A stretch of 64,000 nucleotides of DNA from Onthophagus taurus (taxonomy: Eukaryota > Arthropoda > Insecta > Coleoptera > Scarabaeidae). Positions 34,129 through 54,760 of this stretch are shown in pieces. The notes under the pieces were generated by a model, which was not told the origin of the DNA, did not search any database, and saw nothing but the letters and a program-made list of their open reading frames with translations. The DNA is taken from positions 5,895,001 through 5,959,000 of the forward strand of contig NC_091972.1 in the NCBI RefSeq assembly GCF_036711975.1. Direction: 5' to 3'. A program made the translations under genes and the position numbers. Each line of letters begins with the position of its first letter. Position 1 is the stretch's first letter.

Positions 34129-35856
34129 TCAACAATCGACATTAGCCGCCCAATTACACACTCCAAGATTAAGATCATAATATAAACCATTTGAACAAGT
34201 GAATGAGAACATACTGTATCCATTGGCGCTTGCTTGACAATAATAGAAGACGCTGCAATTACTCGGATCTCTCATATAACCAGTTGTTGTACAAGTAGCC
34301 CCCACACCGGCTGTTGGTGCAGATGTGGTACTCGATGTACTAGAAGATCCGGAATTTGAACCATTTCCTGTTTCAGGGCCGGTTCCTGTTGTAGGCGGTT
34401 CAATAGTTCCAGGAGGTAATCCCATGCTAGTTTTGATTTGGCTCAAAATTGGATTAACTGATCCACATTTTCCGTGGAAATCATCCGTTTCCAAAGACCA
34501 AACCATTATTCCACCTAACCCGCGAGCTTTAGCATAAGCAACCTAAATGTTTCGAAGTATTTAGTACAGCTTTCAATCTTAAACCCAATACAACTATATA
34601 CCTTTATAGCAATTGATTGCGGATTGTCGTATCCAACCCATTGATTTCCTTTGTAAGCGTACGGCACCTTTTGTTCATCATCCCAAACAACAGTCCATCC
34701 ATTAAGTACATTTTCGCAAACTTCGTTGTAACCTAAAAATCCACTTTCTCCTGTGTATTGTCCTCCGGTGCCAGCTCCCGTTGTTGGTGCGCCAATGTTA
34801 GTGTTAGCAGTGCTTTGTAAAGTAAAGGTTCTTCCGTAAGTACCAACCCCCATAATTATTTTATCCGGAGAGGCACCTCTTGCAATCCAACCAGATATAC
34901 AAGAATCCTAAAACCACATAATAAGCAAAAAAAAATTATTTTTTAAATTTAATACTACTTACGACATTAAGACTTCTTTGTGCTGCTGTAACATCAAAAG
35001 ATGACGGATACAATGGTGCATTATGTCCTGTAACTCCATCCCAAGATCCGTGTAAATCGTACGTCATCACATTAATAAAGTCTAAATACTTTGATAAAGC
35101 TGGTACATCATAAGAAAGATCAACTGAAGCAGCAGCAGCTGCAACAGCTGCGGTTAACAAGTACCCGTACTTATTGAATTCGGCTCTCATTTCTTGCAAA
35201 AGTAACGCAAAGTTGGCCTAAAATCAAAGTTTTAGGTGGAATAAAGAAAAATTAAAAAAAAATATGTTTATTTACTTTATCAGTGGATGCGCCACCTCTT
35301 TGAGCTGGATATTCCCAATCCAAATCAAAACCGTCAAAACCATATGTTTGTATGAAACTGATAGCGCTTTGAATAAACGTTGCTCTTTTCGCTGCTGAGG
35401 ATACCATTGCGGAATACGTAGAAGATCCTTCGTTCCAACCACCAATAGCTATTAATGTTTTCAATTTAGAATTTCTAGTGCGAAGATTGTTAAAATTTGC
35501 AAAACCAGCTAAAAATCCCAACAAAAATTAATAACAACAAAAAATTATAATTACAATTTTTTACCCAAATCTACCGATTGCCAAGAATCTAAAACTTTTA
35601 TTGTGTTATCATAATTCAAACCAACGAAAGCATAGATGATGTGAGTGCATGAATTTGGATCGATATTGCTAACGGTATATTTTCCATTTCCGTTTCTGTA
35701 CGCAGCCCAATTACCGTGGTAGCACACAATTTTATCTAAGGAAATAAATTCAAATTAAAGAAATTAATTGGACGTTTTACAAACAAATCAAATACCTGTA
35801 TTTGAATAAACAGAAGCTATGCTTCCGGTTAACGCTAATATTAAAAGGATCAACAT
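34129..35856 (-). CDS. Secreted chitinase with GH18 and chitin-binding (CBM14) domains
   Basis: Hydrolyses chitin by the GH18 retaining mechanism. Exons in coding order: 35796-35856, 35565-35735, 35276-35508, 34963-35217, 34602-34907, 34129-34542; 479 residues. Signal peptide [31 protein letters not shown] is the conserved GH18 strand 3, and [11 protein letters not shown] holds the complete D-x-x-D-x-D-x-E motif with the acid Glu. [18 protein letters not shown] and [13 protein letters not shown] complete the barrel. A Ser/Thr/Gly-rich linker (about residues 365-410) leads to a six-cysteine peritrophin-A domain ending in NWAANVDC. This layout fits secreted, gut-type insect chitinases. Two close paralogues follow on the same strand. 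Confidence 0.93.
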
Positions 35857-35918
35857 CTTGACGGAAATGCCGAAACGAAGGATCGACTCAGCATATGTGA
35901 ACAAAGGGGATAACGTAG

Positions 35919-35932
35919 ATTTTTTATACCTT
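35919..35932 (-). promoter_or_regulatory. TATA box of the first chitinase
   Basis: On the minus strand GGTATAAAAAATC lies about 65 bases upstream of the ATG at 35856, a fitting distance for a TATA promoter with a short 5' UTR. Confidence 0.55.
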
Positions 35933-36252
35933 TTTTGCGCAAATGATTGTTTGCTAAGATTATTTTTATGTGTTTTGAAATGCGTAAAGGACGTTTTTTT
36001 TGTGTTTACCAGATATTTTCTTATCGTACTTAAATGGAATGTTAATTTTTTTTAGGATAAGTGTAATAACATTTATTGACCTGTCTTAGGATTTATTAAC
36101 AGGTCAACATTTGAATGTACCAAAACGAGCGTGGAGGTATTGAGCAGAGAATATTTTTATTGTTTAATTACATTTTTAATTAATTAATTGATACAATAAA
36201 ATGTATGTAACATTTTAGACAATTTAAATTAAATGAAACACTTTAAATAAAT

Positions 36253-37918
36253 TCAATTCATTCCCATACTTCTTCTTATTTGATTAAGAAGTGGATTCTT
36301 ACTACCACAAAGCCCATGAAAATCATCGGTTTCAATAGACCAAACCATAATTCCTCCCAAATTCATTAAATCTGCATATGCAACTTTTATATCAATAGAT
36401 TTTTCGTTATCATATCCAACCCATTGATCGTAAAAGTAAGCATAAGGTACCATTTGTTCTACATTCCAACTTTCTTTCCACGCGTTAATAATATTCATAC
36501 AAATTTCGTTGTAGCCCAACATCCCGGACGATTTAGAGTAAGGTCCTGGTTCACCACCACCGATTGTTGGAGCTCCAATATGATTAATAGTTGCGTTTTC
36601 CAACGTAAAAGATCTTCCGTACGTCCCAATTCCTAAATTAATTTTATTAGGAGATGCTCCTCTATGAATCCAACCTCTAATGGATGAATCCTTAACGTGA
36701 AATTTAAAGAAATATTTTAATTATCTTTAATTTGGAGTACTTACGACGTTAAAAGGTGAATACGATTGACTTTCTAAAGGAAATAATCCTGTGTGATGAC
36801 CTACAACTCCATCCCAAGATCCACGAAGATCGTAAGTCATTACATTTATGTAATCTACATAACTGAAATCAAAAAATTAATGAATTAGAAATTTGCCAAA
36901 TATTTGTTCAGATAACGTTCATATATTAACAATAAATTCTTATTGTGCTATATAATTATGCTTATGATAGTTCACTCAAGAAAACATGTTGTTGCAACTC
37001 TTCTATTACATTATGATTGAATAAGAATTGTTCCTATAACTTTATCCCATGTTCAGGAATCCTTCAATAATAGACATGGGTTTCCAAATGAACCAACTCA
37101 TGTATTCTATGAGTGCCAAGTACTGGAATCGTTCTGTCATATACCTGAGCTTGAAATCATTCAATCAAAACTTTAATTTACTCAAAATAAACATATGCAA
37201 CTCTTCTACTTTGGAATTCATGATTAATAAAGCATATTTAGTTCCAAGTCATAAATTAATTATTTACCGATTTAATTCAGGTACATCATAAGAAATATCA
37301 ACTGATTCACCCCATGCGGCAACAGCAACAGTGAATATCCATTCCTTTTCATCAAAAACTGGTCTCATTTCAGAAAGCAACTTGATAAAATTTTCCTTAT
37401 CTTCGGGTCTTCCACCTCTTTGGGCAGGAAATTCCCAATTTAAGTCGAACCCATCAAAGCCATGGGTTTCCATAAAATCAATGACACTATTTAAGAAGAC
37501 GGTTCTAGTTTCACGTGTCAGAACCATGTCAGAAAAAAGTTCCGATTCTTCGGTATATCCTCCTATTGAGACCATAGTTTTTAAATCTGGGTTAATATCT
37601 CTTAAACCGTTAAATCTTCGAATCGCCCCGTTTACTATGGCGTTTTGGGGATCTATAATGTTAATGGTCGAGTCGTTATTCAAACCGATGAAAGCAAAGA
37701 TAATATGTGTGCAAACGAATGGGTCGATATTTTCGATATCGAAGCGACCATTTCCTTGTCTCCAAACTGCCCAATTTCCATAATAACAAATAATAACTTT
37801 ATCTAAAATATTATTAATAAGGGAATTATTTTAAACATTTTTTATCAAAATACTACCCACCAGTAACTGCTTGGGATATAACTAAAATAACAAACAGTGT
37901 AACAACAAGCTTGTACAT
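36253..37918 (-). CDS. GH18 chitinase-like protein with altered catalytic motif
   Basis: Exons in coding order: 37861-37918, 37268-37802, 36745-36862, 36253-36690; phases agree, 382 residues. Signal peptide MYKLVVTLFVILVISQAVT. GH18 blocks: KTMVSIGGYTEES, FDGFDLNWEFP, YDLRGSWDGVVGHHTGLFP, GGIMVWSIETDDF. The acid Glu is kept, but the third Asp of D-x-x-D-x-D-x-E is Asn (codon at 37438-37440) and the following Tyr is Phe. In studied chitinases that Asp positions the substrate acetamido group, so activity may be weak or the protein may be lectin-like. There is no CBM14 domain; the protein ends soon after the barrel. Introns found in the first chitinase after VDLG and SIAIK are absent. Confidence 0.9.
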
Positions 37919-37951
37919 TTTATAAACTGTTTTGTTATACCCCAAATAACG

Positions 37952-37964
37952 AAATATATAACAC
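37952..37964 (-). promoter_or_regulatory. TATA-like box of the second chitinase
   Basis: Minus-strand GTTATATATTTCG about 35-45 bases upstream of the ATG at 37918. The distance is short but possible; the evidence is the motif alone. Confidence 0.35.
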
Positions 37965-38282
37965 GAAATACACAAATTTTAGGTTTTTATATGATCAAAT
38001 TAACCTTCAAGATCTTATCAAGTATTAAGAATACGTAGAAATGAATATTACGATCGATCAGTAGATATTAATAGATTTTTAAACCTTGAAAATTTTGATA
38101 CTACATAAGTCTTTTTAATGAAAGTAAACAAATAAATTCATATCGAGTAATATTAAATTAATCTAGCAAATATGATAACAAAATGACTCATTAAAAAACC
38201 GAGTTAAATAATAGTAAAGACATTTATTAGGATTTGAATTGATTTAGATTGGAGCAATGAAATTAAAAAAATTACAATTTCA

Positions 38283-39677
38283 TTAAATTCCGTTTAAGGT
38301 CTTCTTGATTTGGTTTATCAAAGGACTTTTCTCGCCACAAATCCCATTAAAATCATCGGTATCAACAGACCAAACCATAATTCCACCTAAACCTTTCGAG
38401 ATTGCATATTCTGCCTGTTAAATCGAAACAGTATAAATAAAAATAAATTATTGTTATAATTTTAATAACCTTTAATTGTAAAGATTTGACATCATCATAT
38501 CCAACCCATTGATTTCCATTAAAAGCGTAGGGAACTAATTGGGTGTCATCCCAACTTCTAGTCCAACCATTGAGGATATTTGCACAAATCTCGTAGTAAC
38601 CTAAAATGCCGAATTCGCCGGTATAAGGACCGAGTTCTCCAGCTCCTAAGGTTGGGGAATTTACAGAATTTTCTTTTTCGTTTGTTAAGGTGAAAGATTT
38701 TCCATAAGTTCCTGTACCTAAAATTAATTTTTCAGGGGATGCTCCTCTTTTTATCCAATCGATTACACAAGAATCCTAAAAATTTTTATAATCAATAATC
38801 TTATTTTTTTTTAATTATGTAGAGTACGATATCACTTAATGATAAAGTATTTCACTAACAACGTTAAGTAACATATCCCAATCATTTTCAGCTGGATGTA
38901 ATGGAGCATTATGTCCCGTAACATTATCCCAAGAGCCGTGTAAATTATACGTCATTAAATTAATGAAATCCAAGTAACTTAAAATTTTAAACAATTAATA
39001 ATATCCGTTTTTATTTCTTTTTTATACTTACCGATTTAATCCAACAACATCATAACAAATATTAACCGATTTATAAGCTGCATTAACAGCAGCAGTTAGC
39101 AACCACCCCCTTTCATCAAAAACCGGTCTCATTTCGGCTAAAAGTTGAATAAAATTTTCTTTATCTCCCGGTTTTCCCCCTCTTTTATTAGGATATTCCC
39201 AATCTAAATCGAAACCATCAAATCCATACGTTTCCATGAACTCAATAGTACTATTAATAAAAATCGATCTTGTAGTAAGAGTTGAAACCATATCAGAATA
39301 TCTTTCAGAACCCTCGGTCCAACCACCAATAGCAATCAACGTTTTTAACTCAGGATTTATTAATCTTAAATTATTAAATCGTCTTATTGCATTATTTCCG
39401 ATAGAATTTTGATAATCCAAAATGTTTATTGTTGAATCTTCATTTAAACCGATAAAAGCGTAAATTAAGTGAGTGCAAAGATATGGATCAATGTCCTCGA
39501 CGTCAAAACGACCTATTTGTGGTCTTGTTTCGGCCCAATTTGAAAAATAACATACGATTTTATCTAAAACAATATATTCATATTTTTTTAATTAAAATTA
39601 GAATAAATTAAAGTGTTGTTACCAGTGGCTTGTGAAAATGTAATAAATAGTAATAAATACACAGTAATTTTGAACAT
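38283..39677 (-). CDS. GH18 chitinase without chitin-binding domain
   Basis: Exons in coding order: 39623-39677, 39032-39563, 38860-38977, 38470-38775, 38283-38414; 380 residues. Signal peptide [32 protein letters not shown] and [11 protein letters not shown] are intact, with [18 protein letters not shown] and GGIMVWSVDTDDF. The stop follows NQIKKTLNGI, so there is no linker or CBM14. The first introns match the second chitinase (same two positions), while the last intron, after KSLQLK, is shared with the first chitinase. That places it as an intermediate in the duplication series. Likely a secreted soluble chitinase. The donor at 38859 is GTTAGT, somewhat weak. Confidence 0.92.
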
Positions 39678-40997
39678 TTTTGATGAATCACACGTGTTTA
39701 TTTAAAATCGTCAAATCTACTGAACTAAATATAAAAAGCAATTTTAAGAGAATCAAAAAATCTTTAAAAACAATCTAATCTTTGTCGATATGGAGCACTT
39801 TAATATAAGTGCCTAATCAAAAATCATTTTGTCACATAAATAATTCTCCGGAACGATACCCAGATTTGAGATATAACAATAACATTTATTAGGGATACTT
39901 TTGTTGAGATTATGTACGAAATTTTAGAAGATTTTTTTTAATTACTTTATGATCCTGTTGTTTACCTTAATAAACACTTGACCCTCACAATTACTTTCAT
40001 TTTTTTTGTAAAACAAATAAAATTAAAAATAAAAACATGAAAGAGCTGCATTGTTTTGTACGCATAATGACGTAAAACATTGAAGCACTTGCGTTATTTA
40101 GGTACTTATGAATGGTATTTGTTCAATTCTGTAACATATTTTGTTAAATATTTTCGCCAAAAATATATTCGTAAACAAATTTATATTATAAGAATGTTAA
40201 CTTCAATATTAAAGTGTTCAGAATAGGCAACCAAACTATCTCCTTTTGTAATTAATTTGAATTAATCTAATAATTCATTGCAGATTTCGTGGAAATCGAA
40301 ATGGTAAGTCGTTTTGCAGTTAACTTCTAGATAAACGTTATCAGATAGTTACGTTATCGACCAGTTTAACTAGAGGTGGTAAAAGCGCACCTAAATATAT
40401 TATAGTATTCTTTGGCATAGGAAAATTTATTTAGTATTCAACATTTTGAACAACACTTCTTCAAATTTATCAATTTCTTCGCAACTTTGCAAAACCTTAA
40501 ACATAAATTTAATTTTTGGAATAATTTATTCTCCATAAACAGCAAGGAATTTGATAAGTTCATATGAATGAGCAATAATAATATATGAGAAGAAATAGTC
40601 TACTTGAGTGTTTTAGATCAAGTAAAAACTAATAGAGAGAACTCACAGAAAATCAGTAATCAGATAAAATAATGCCAAAAATAACTGAAATAAAATAATC
40701 AATATTTTTTTTTTGTGAGTGTATTTAATTTTATAAAATATGTAACAAATATTTAAATAATAGATACAAAATTGATAACAAATCCACTTTAAATACAATA
40801 ATTATTATTTTGTCCAATTCATCTTAATGTTAAAAAATAAAGAAATGGAATATATTAATAATTTATTTTCTATGATAATGTATAAATGTAAATCCTACCT
40901 TGTACAGAATACATCAAAGTTACAATAAAATAAGCTTACAAAATATTCTAGCAATTATTAATGAAAAAAAAAATACACACACAATTCATACATGAGG
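39678..40997. other. Intergenic DNA between the chitinases and the LEPROT gene
   Basis: AT-rich, no convincing exon, no repeat border seen. The right part, about 40850-40997, is probably the 3' UTR of the LEPROT gene on the minus strand. Confidence 0.5.
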
Positions 40998-41527
40998 CTA
41001 CCACATGTTGTAGTCATCTTCTTGATCAAACGAGATGAAAAATCCAATAAGTGTCAAATAAACTATGACATTGCCTGCTAAAGTTAGATTGCAAGCACCC
41101 CATTGGATTGTTTGGACTCTGGCTAATACAATGGGTAGTGCAAAAGAGCTTACAACAATTCCCATTGTTATGAATATAGCATTTTCAAGTATAGCATTGC
41201 TAGTATCTTGATGTATGGTGTACCTACGCGCAACCAAAGTTGGAATTGGTGCTAAAACATAAAAAAGGACGACGAAAAAGGGCCACCAAAGTGCATATTG
41301 GGGTAGGCCGCAAGCCAGTATCACCAATGTCATGCCTATTGAACCAGCAAAGGCCAAACCAATTAATCTAAGGAGGAAACTCATAAAAATTAGATGAATA
41401 CATTAAGTTTAATTACTTACGCTATCGTTGGGAAAAAGATCCAAATTAGAACATGAAAACAAATGGTTAGAATGAATCATCAACAGTTTTGGTAACAGAG
41501 AGTTAACGTACCTTTAATTCCTGCCAT
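40998..41527 (-). CDS. LEPROT/VPS55-family endosomal membrane protein
   Basis: Homologue of leptin receptor overlapping transcript proteins and yeast Vps55, which act in endosome-to-vacuole/lysosome sorting. Four hydrophobic segments over 128 residues. Shared family blocks: YALWWPFFVVLFYVLAPIP, ITMGIVVSSFALPIVLARV, QWGACNLTLAGN, and an acidic end DQEDDYNMW (DDFSWEQW-like in vertebrates). Exon 1 is 41512-41527 (MAGIK plus G) and the main exon is 40998-41367 (A, then LIGLAFAGS). These phases do not join directly; a single C at 41421 between perfect splice sites restores GCA (Ala) and gives MAGIKALIGLAFAGS, matching vertebrate MAGIKAL. The alternative is a start at 41384 giving MSFLLRLIGL, which loses the conserved MAGIKA. 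It is divergent with TER94. Confidence 0.9.
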
Positions 41528-42185
41528 TATATTGATTTTAAGGGACTTATGATTTGAATAAAAAAGCCTGAATTGTTGATTGTTTAAATTATCGCTTTGG
41601 CATTTTAAAAAACCGTTTCAAAGAAAGTCAATAGTTCTCTGACTTGACAGATCGGAAAAACAAATCGAGAATGCTAAGTGTCACATTAATCGAGAAGTTT
41701 GCTTCAAGTGATCTTAGATAATTTAATAAGATTCAATATTTGAGAGAAATTAATTTATTTATTATTGAACATCATAATTGATACATGAAATTCGCGTTTA
41801 ATTAATAATTAATATGTTAATGTTGTAGTGGAAATTTTACAAGTCAGTTGTGAAGTTAGCAGCATACACCTTAATTTTTTGTAAAATTAGCTTGAGAAAT
41901 ATTGATATTTAAAGCAGAATTTTGATTTAGATGGGTTTATTATTATTGGAGTATTGCTTATTATGTAAATGGGGGAATAATTAAAAAAGAAATAAAGAAA
42001 ATATGTGGTAGGTGCTGCCATAGTCTGCGGACTGTCAATTTTATAAACCAACAGAAAACGGCAACGTCATTTACTAACGATCGTCGCCTCTTCTCGAATA
42101 GTTCGCGTTTTATATCTAATTTGTTAAGAACCGGTCCGTTTTCGTTGCCCAACGTTCATATTTCATATTTACCAGACAACCAACG
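41528..42185. promoter_or_regulatory. Divergent promoter region of LEPROT and TER94
   Basis: About 660 bases between two start codons facing away from each other. No TATA box at a convincing distance on either side, as expected for housekeeping genes. The 63-codon minus frame at 41961-42152 shows no domain. Confidence 0.5.
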
Positions 42186-50041
<7,856 letters not shown>

Positions 50042-50896
50042 GTGCGAGGCGAAGTCCCAGAGACGACCGTGTCTTTACCGTATTTATTAGTTTAATTCAT
50101 TTTTCAAACAATCAGTTCAGGTCAATCTAGGTATGTTACTTTTCGTTCAAAGTGATAAAAGAAGTGAAAAAAATAATAAAAGGATTAAAAAGGTTTTTTT
50201 TTTGTCAAGTATTTGTTTTATTGTAGTTTCCTAAATGTCTTAATTCCTGTTATTAATATTAATGTGTTGAGAAAGATATTTCAGTTGTGGCAATAAAATA
50301 ACGATCTGATTTTGAAACTAGACATATCATTTATTAATTCCAAAAAGTAATACTACACGATATAGTTATTAATAAAAATAGTTTGGAAACTTAATTATCA
50401 TGTTTTTTTTTTATCATAGTTTATGGAAAATCATCTTCAGACCAACATTTTGAAACATTTACGATATCGTTCCAATAATTTTTAATTGTGGTTTTAATAG
50501 TTATTCAGAGGTATGAACTTAAATATTCGGGTTTAGCCATCATTATGAACCTTATTAAGTTTCAAACTAACATTATAAAACACGATCAGAATAAATTAAA
50601 CGTTACCAACCCAACCCATGCGTGACGTCACGAAAGGACCGTCGAGCTTCCATTCGATTCTATATTGTGCTGTCTGAATCCAATTACTGGTCATTCTTTT
50701 GACGTCGTCAAAAGCAACCATTTTGTCCACTGCTCATTGCCATAATGTTGACCACATCATTTACGCCAGTTCTTCATTTCGTATGTGGTTACACCCAGTA
50801 TCAACTTTTGGCAGTGGCCACCGTTAATATTAAAGTTTCGGAGCCGCATGTCATAACCGGAAGCACGCATTGATTAAAAGACTTTCTTTTGAAATA

Positions 50897-51063
50897 CAGT
50901 GTGTTAATTAATTATCGTGCCCGACGTCAACATTGCAAGTATGCAACCAATATCACAGTATTGGTATTGCAATACGCAAATCACGTATTATAAAATAAAT
51001 ACTGTGATATTGGTTGCATACTTGCAATCATGACGTCGGGTACAATAATTAATTAACACACTG
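50897..51063. mobile_element. Short palindromic MITE
   Basis: Left CAGTGTGTTAATTAATTATC and right end complementary to it, arms about 68 bases out of 167, sharing GCAAGTATGCAACCAATATC. TA lies at 50895-50896 and 51064-51065. It is nearly a perfect hairpin and interrupts the left side of the LINE fragment that follows. Confidence 0.88.
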
Positions 51064-51490
51064 TATATAGGAAGGAGTTTCCTGTAGGCTGCCCCTGCAA
51101 GTTTGATCCTTTTGGTTTTTTTTTTGATTATCCTTCGATACAAGAACCTCATAACCAAGATATACATAGCTGTCAACTCTCTCAATCTTATTATCCCTAA
51201 TGTTGATGTTAGAGCTGCGAACAAGATTTGTTGTCATAAATTTTGATTTCTCCACGCTGATATTTAGTCGTTCAGCATTGGTTTTCTATCTTAGTTTACT
51301 ATTTGCCATCAATTTTATGCCTTTTTGGGTTCAATCCAATTGTTTAAATGCGCTCTCCAGGACTGTGATGAATTTGGGTTCAACATTGTATCGCAATTCA
51401 GTACTTTCATGCAATTTTACCGTCATTGTAGCATTCTTGTACTGCTTGCAAAACTGCCATCAACTCAACTTCAATTTTATAAATACCTAG
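51064..51490 (-). pseudogene. LINE reverse transcriptase fragment
   Basis: Minus-strand frame 51066-51255: MEKSKFMTTNLVRSSNINI then IERVDSYVYLGYEVLVSKDN, the part after the YADD box in RTE-type LINEs (KTKFMT ... VDSYVYLGHEI). The YADD box itself is not readable upstream; the region to 51490 is decayed. Confidence 0.7.
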
Positions 51491-51735
51491 CTTGGGTAAA
51501 TACCCCCAGATATATACGCAAGAAACTTTCCCTTGAAAATAAACACCATGGTAGGTATTTAATAACAATGCTTAATAGATAGGATTTTGTAAACTGATCA
51601 AATAAAATATTAAATTTGATTTAATTACAAAACAAGCATAAATAAGAACTTGAATGTGGTCTAAAATGAAATATTAAACACAAAAGAAATTATCTTTTTT
51701 TAAATCTTTTTTATTATTACAAACAAAAAATCATC

Positions 51736-52894
<1,159 letters not shown>

Positions 52895-53525
52895 CTTGAC
52901 AACGCAAAAGAACGTTTTTGAATGAAGTGAAATTAGATGTGGTTACAAAAAAGTGACATATGATTTTAGGCGCGAAATTTAAAATAAATAAGTAAAATAT
53001 TCAATATTTATTGAAATAAAAATAAACAAATTCAATTTCTTCATTTAATTTGTTATTGAATGTTAAAAATCTGACTATACTAACTTATAATTGTATAAAA
53101 ATTAATGTATTCCAAATTTGTTATATACTTCATATATATCTCTATAAACAAGGATATAACTTAAGTATATATATATTTACTAAGATATAAGATAAACTTG
53201 TTATTTATTTATTTATTTTCGTGTAATTCAAGTAAATAATACAGTTGTATATCGTTAAATTGATAAGTAATAGCAAAAATCTGTTTCGACACGTGATATA
53301 GATTTTGACATAAAAAAAGGTCTATTTTTAATGGTGCTCAAAAAAGAATTAATCCTTGATTGAACCTCTTTCTAAATCCGAGTTTGCACCTTCAATAAGT
53401 TCCATAAATTCATCGATTTATGTCAATTTTCATCATGCGGCCTTTTGAGGTTAGGTGTCAAAATATGTATAACAAAAATCCTTATTTTTATTATTTACAA
53501 TTAATTTTCAGCGTTAAATAACACC
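52895..53525. promoter_or_regulatory. Divergent promoter region of RpS11 and cardiolipin synthase
   Basis: About 630 bases between divergent start codons. On the RpS11 side, minus-strand TTCTTTTGCG at 52904-52913, about ten bases before the ATG, looks like the pyrimidine TCT initiator of ribosomal protein genes. No further motif is clear. Confidence 0.5.
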
Positions 53526-54760
53526 ATGTCTTCACCAAGCAACCTCATTTTTACAACTCGAAGGTTGCTGACTCGCAGTAACGTCCGTTATTGTTTTAAC
53601 ACAACATTGTGCTATAAAGACCACTGCCACATTATACTTGGGAAATGCAAACAACAATTTAGGACTCATTATCCCCTTTATATTCAGAGATATTTTAAGG
53701 ATGCTAAAAATAAATTGCGTGGTTTTAGTACCGCTTCTGATAAAGATTTCTTAAGTAGACAACGCACCAAAGTAACCAATGAGTTTAAAACTTACATCGA
53801 ACAGAACAAGGAGAGGCTAAGAGATACTGAACAAAGACTTAAAGAGAGGGGTACGATTATTTTACAAGATATTAAAGAAACTAAGGATAAAGTTAGAGGA
53901 AAAGTGGAAGAAATTATTGAGGTTTAAAATGTGATTTACACAGGATTGTAAGGAGTTATAAGATTTCTTTTTAATTGCAGAAAGAAAATATTTATACTAT
54001 ACCAAATTTTTTATGTGTGGCTAGAATAGCTATGTCTCCTTATTTAGGAATGTTAATTGTTCAAAGTCATTTTGATTATGCATTAGCGGTGTTGGGAATT
54101 GCTGCAATAACTGATTTAGTATGTTTTAGTAGAATTGCAACAAAAAATAACTCAACTATTTCTTTTGTAGTTAGATGGTTGGATTGCAAGAACATGGGAA
54201 GGGCAATCTTCCAAAATGGGAAGTTTTTTAGATCCTATGGCAGATAAAGTTTTGATTGGAACCTTATTTTTAACATTAACTTATGCGGACCTTATACCTA
54301 TTGCATTAACTACTTTAATTATTGGACGTGATGTTCTATTGATTGTAGCCGGTTTTGTTATCAGATATCATTCATTACCCCCTCCGGTAAATTGATTTAT
54401 TTTACACAAAAATGTTTTAAATATTTACAAATTTTATAGCGCACTCTTAGCAGATATTTTGATGTAACTCATGCTACAGCTCAATTAGCCCCAACCTTCA
54501 TCAGCAAAGTTAATACTGCCGTGCAATTGATTTTAGTTGGATCTACAATAGCAGCTCCTATTTTTGAATATATTAATCACCCTTTGCTTCAATCTTTATG
54601 GTAATTATGGTCATTACTTCTTTTTGGATTAATATTGTGCTTAAACCTTTGTTTATTTAGGTACATAACGGGAGGTACAACAATTGCTGCTGGAATTAGC
54701 TATGTTATTTCAAAAAATACCTATCGTTTTATTAAAAACACTAATAACATCAAAAAATAA
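53526..54760 (+). CDS. CLS: Mitochondrial cardiolipin synthase (CDP-alcohol phosphatidyltransferase)
   Basis: Joins CDP-diacylglycerol and phosphatidylglycerol to make cardiolipin in the inner mitochondrial membrane. Exons 53526-53921, 53981-54118, 54171-54386, 54440-54600, 54661-54760; phases agree, 336 residues. The first exon encodes a basic, Ser/Thr-rich leader suited to mitochondrial import and a charged helical stretch (about residues 75-132, [20 protein letters not shown]). The catalytic motif crosses intron 2: ITDL then [20 protein letters not shown] and DPMADKV, which gives the D-G-x2-A-R ... G-x3-D-x3-D pattern in the CRLS1 spacing. Several membrane segments follow ([45 protein letters not shown]). 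AATAAA near 54851 may end the transcript. Confidence 0.93.

Larger units (their letters stand above)
50042..51735. other. Convergent 3' flanks of TER94 and RpS11
   Basis: TER94 3' UTR with AATAAAA at about 50291-50300. Then repeat-derived DNA: CGTGACGTCACGAAAGG near 50622, the MITE 50897-51063 and a LINE fragment. 51490-51735 carries the probable RpS11 3' flank. Confidence 0.6.

Noticed and set aside
37331-37783. 150-codon plus-strand frame
   Set aside because: Opposite-strand shadow of the second chitinase exon; no domain of its own.
53140-53190. Tandem-like TATATAT stretch near the cardiolipin synthase promoter
   Set aside because: Simple AT-rich sequence more than 300 bases from the start; no evidence for a TATA box role.
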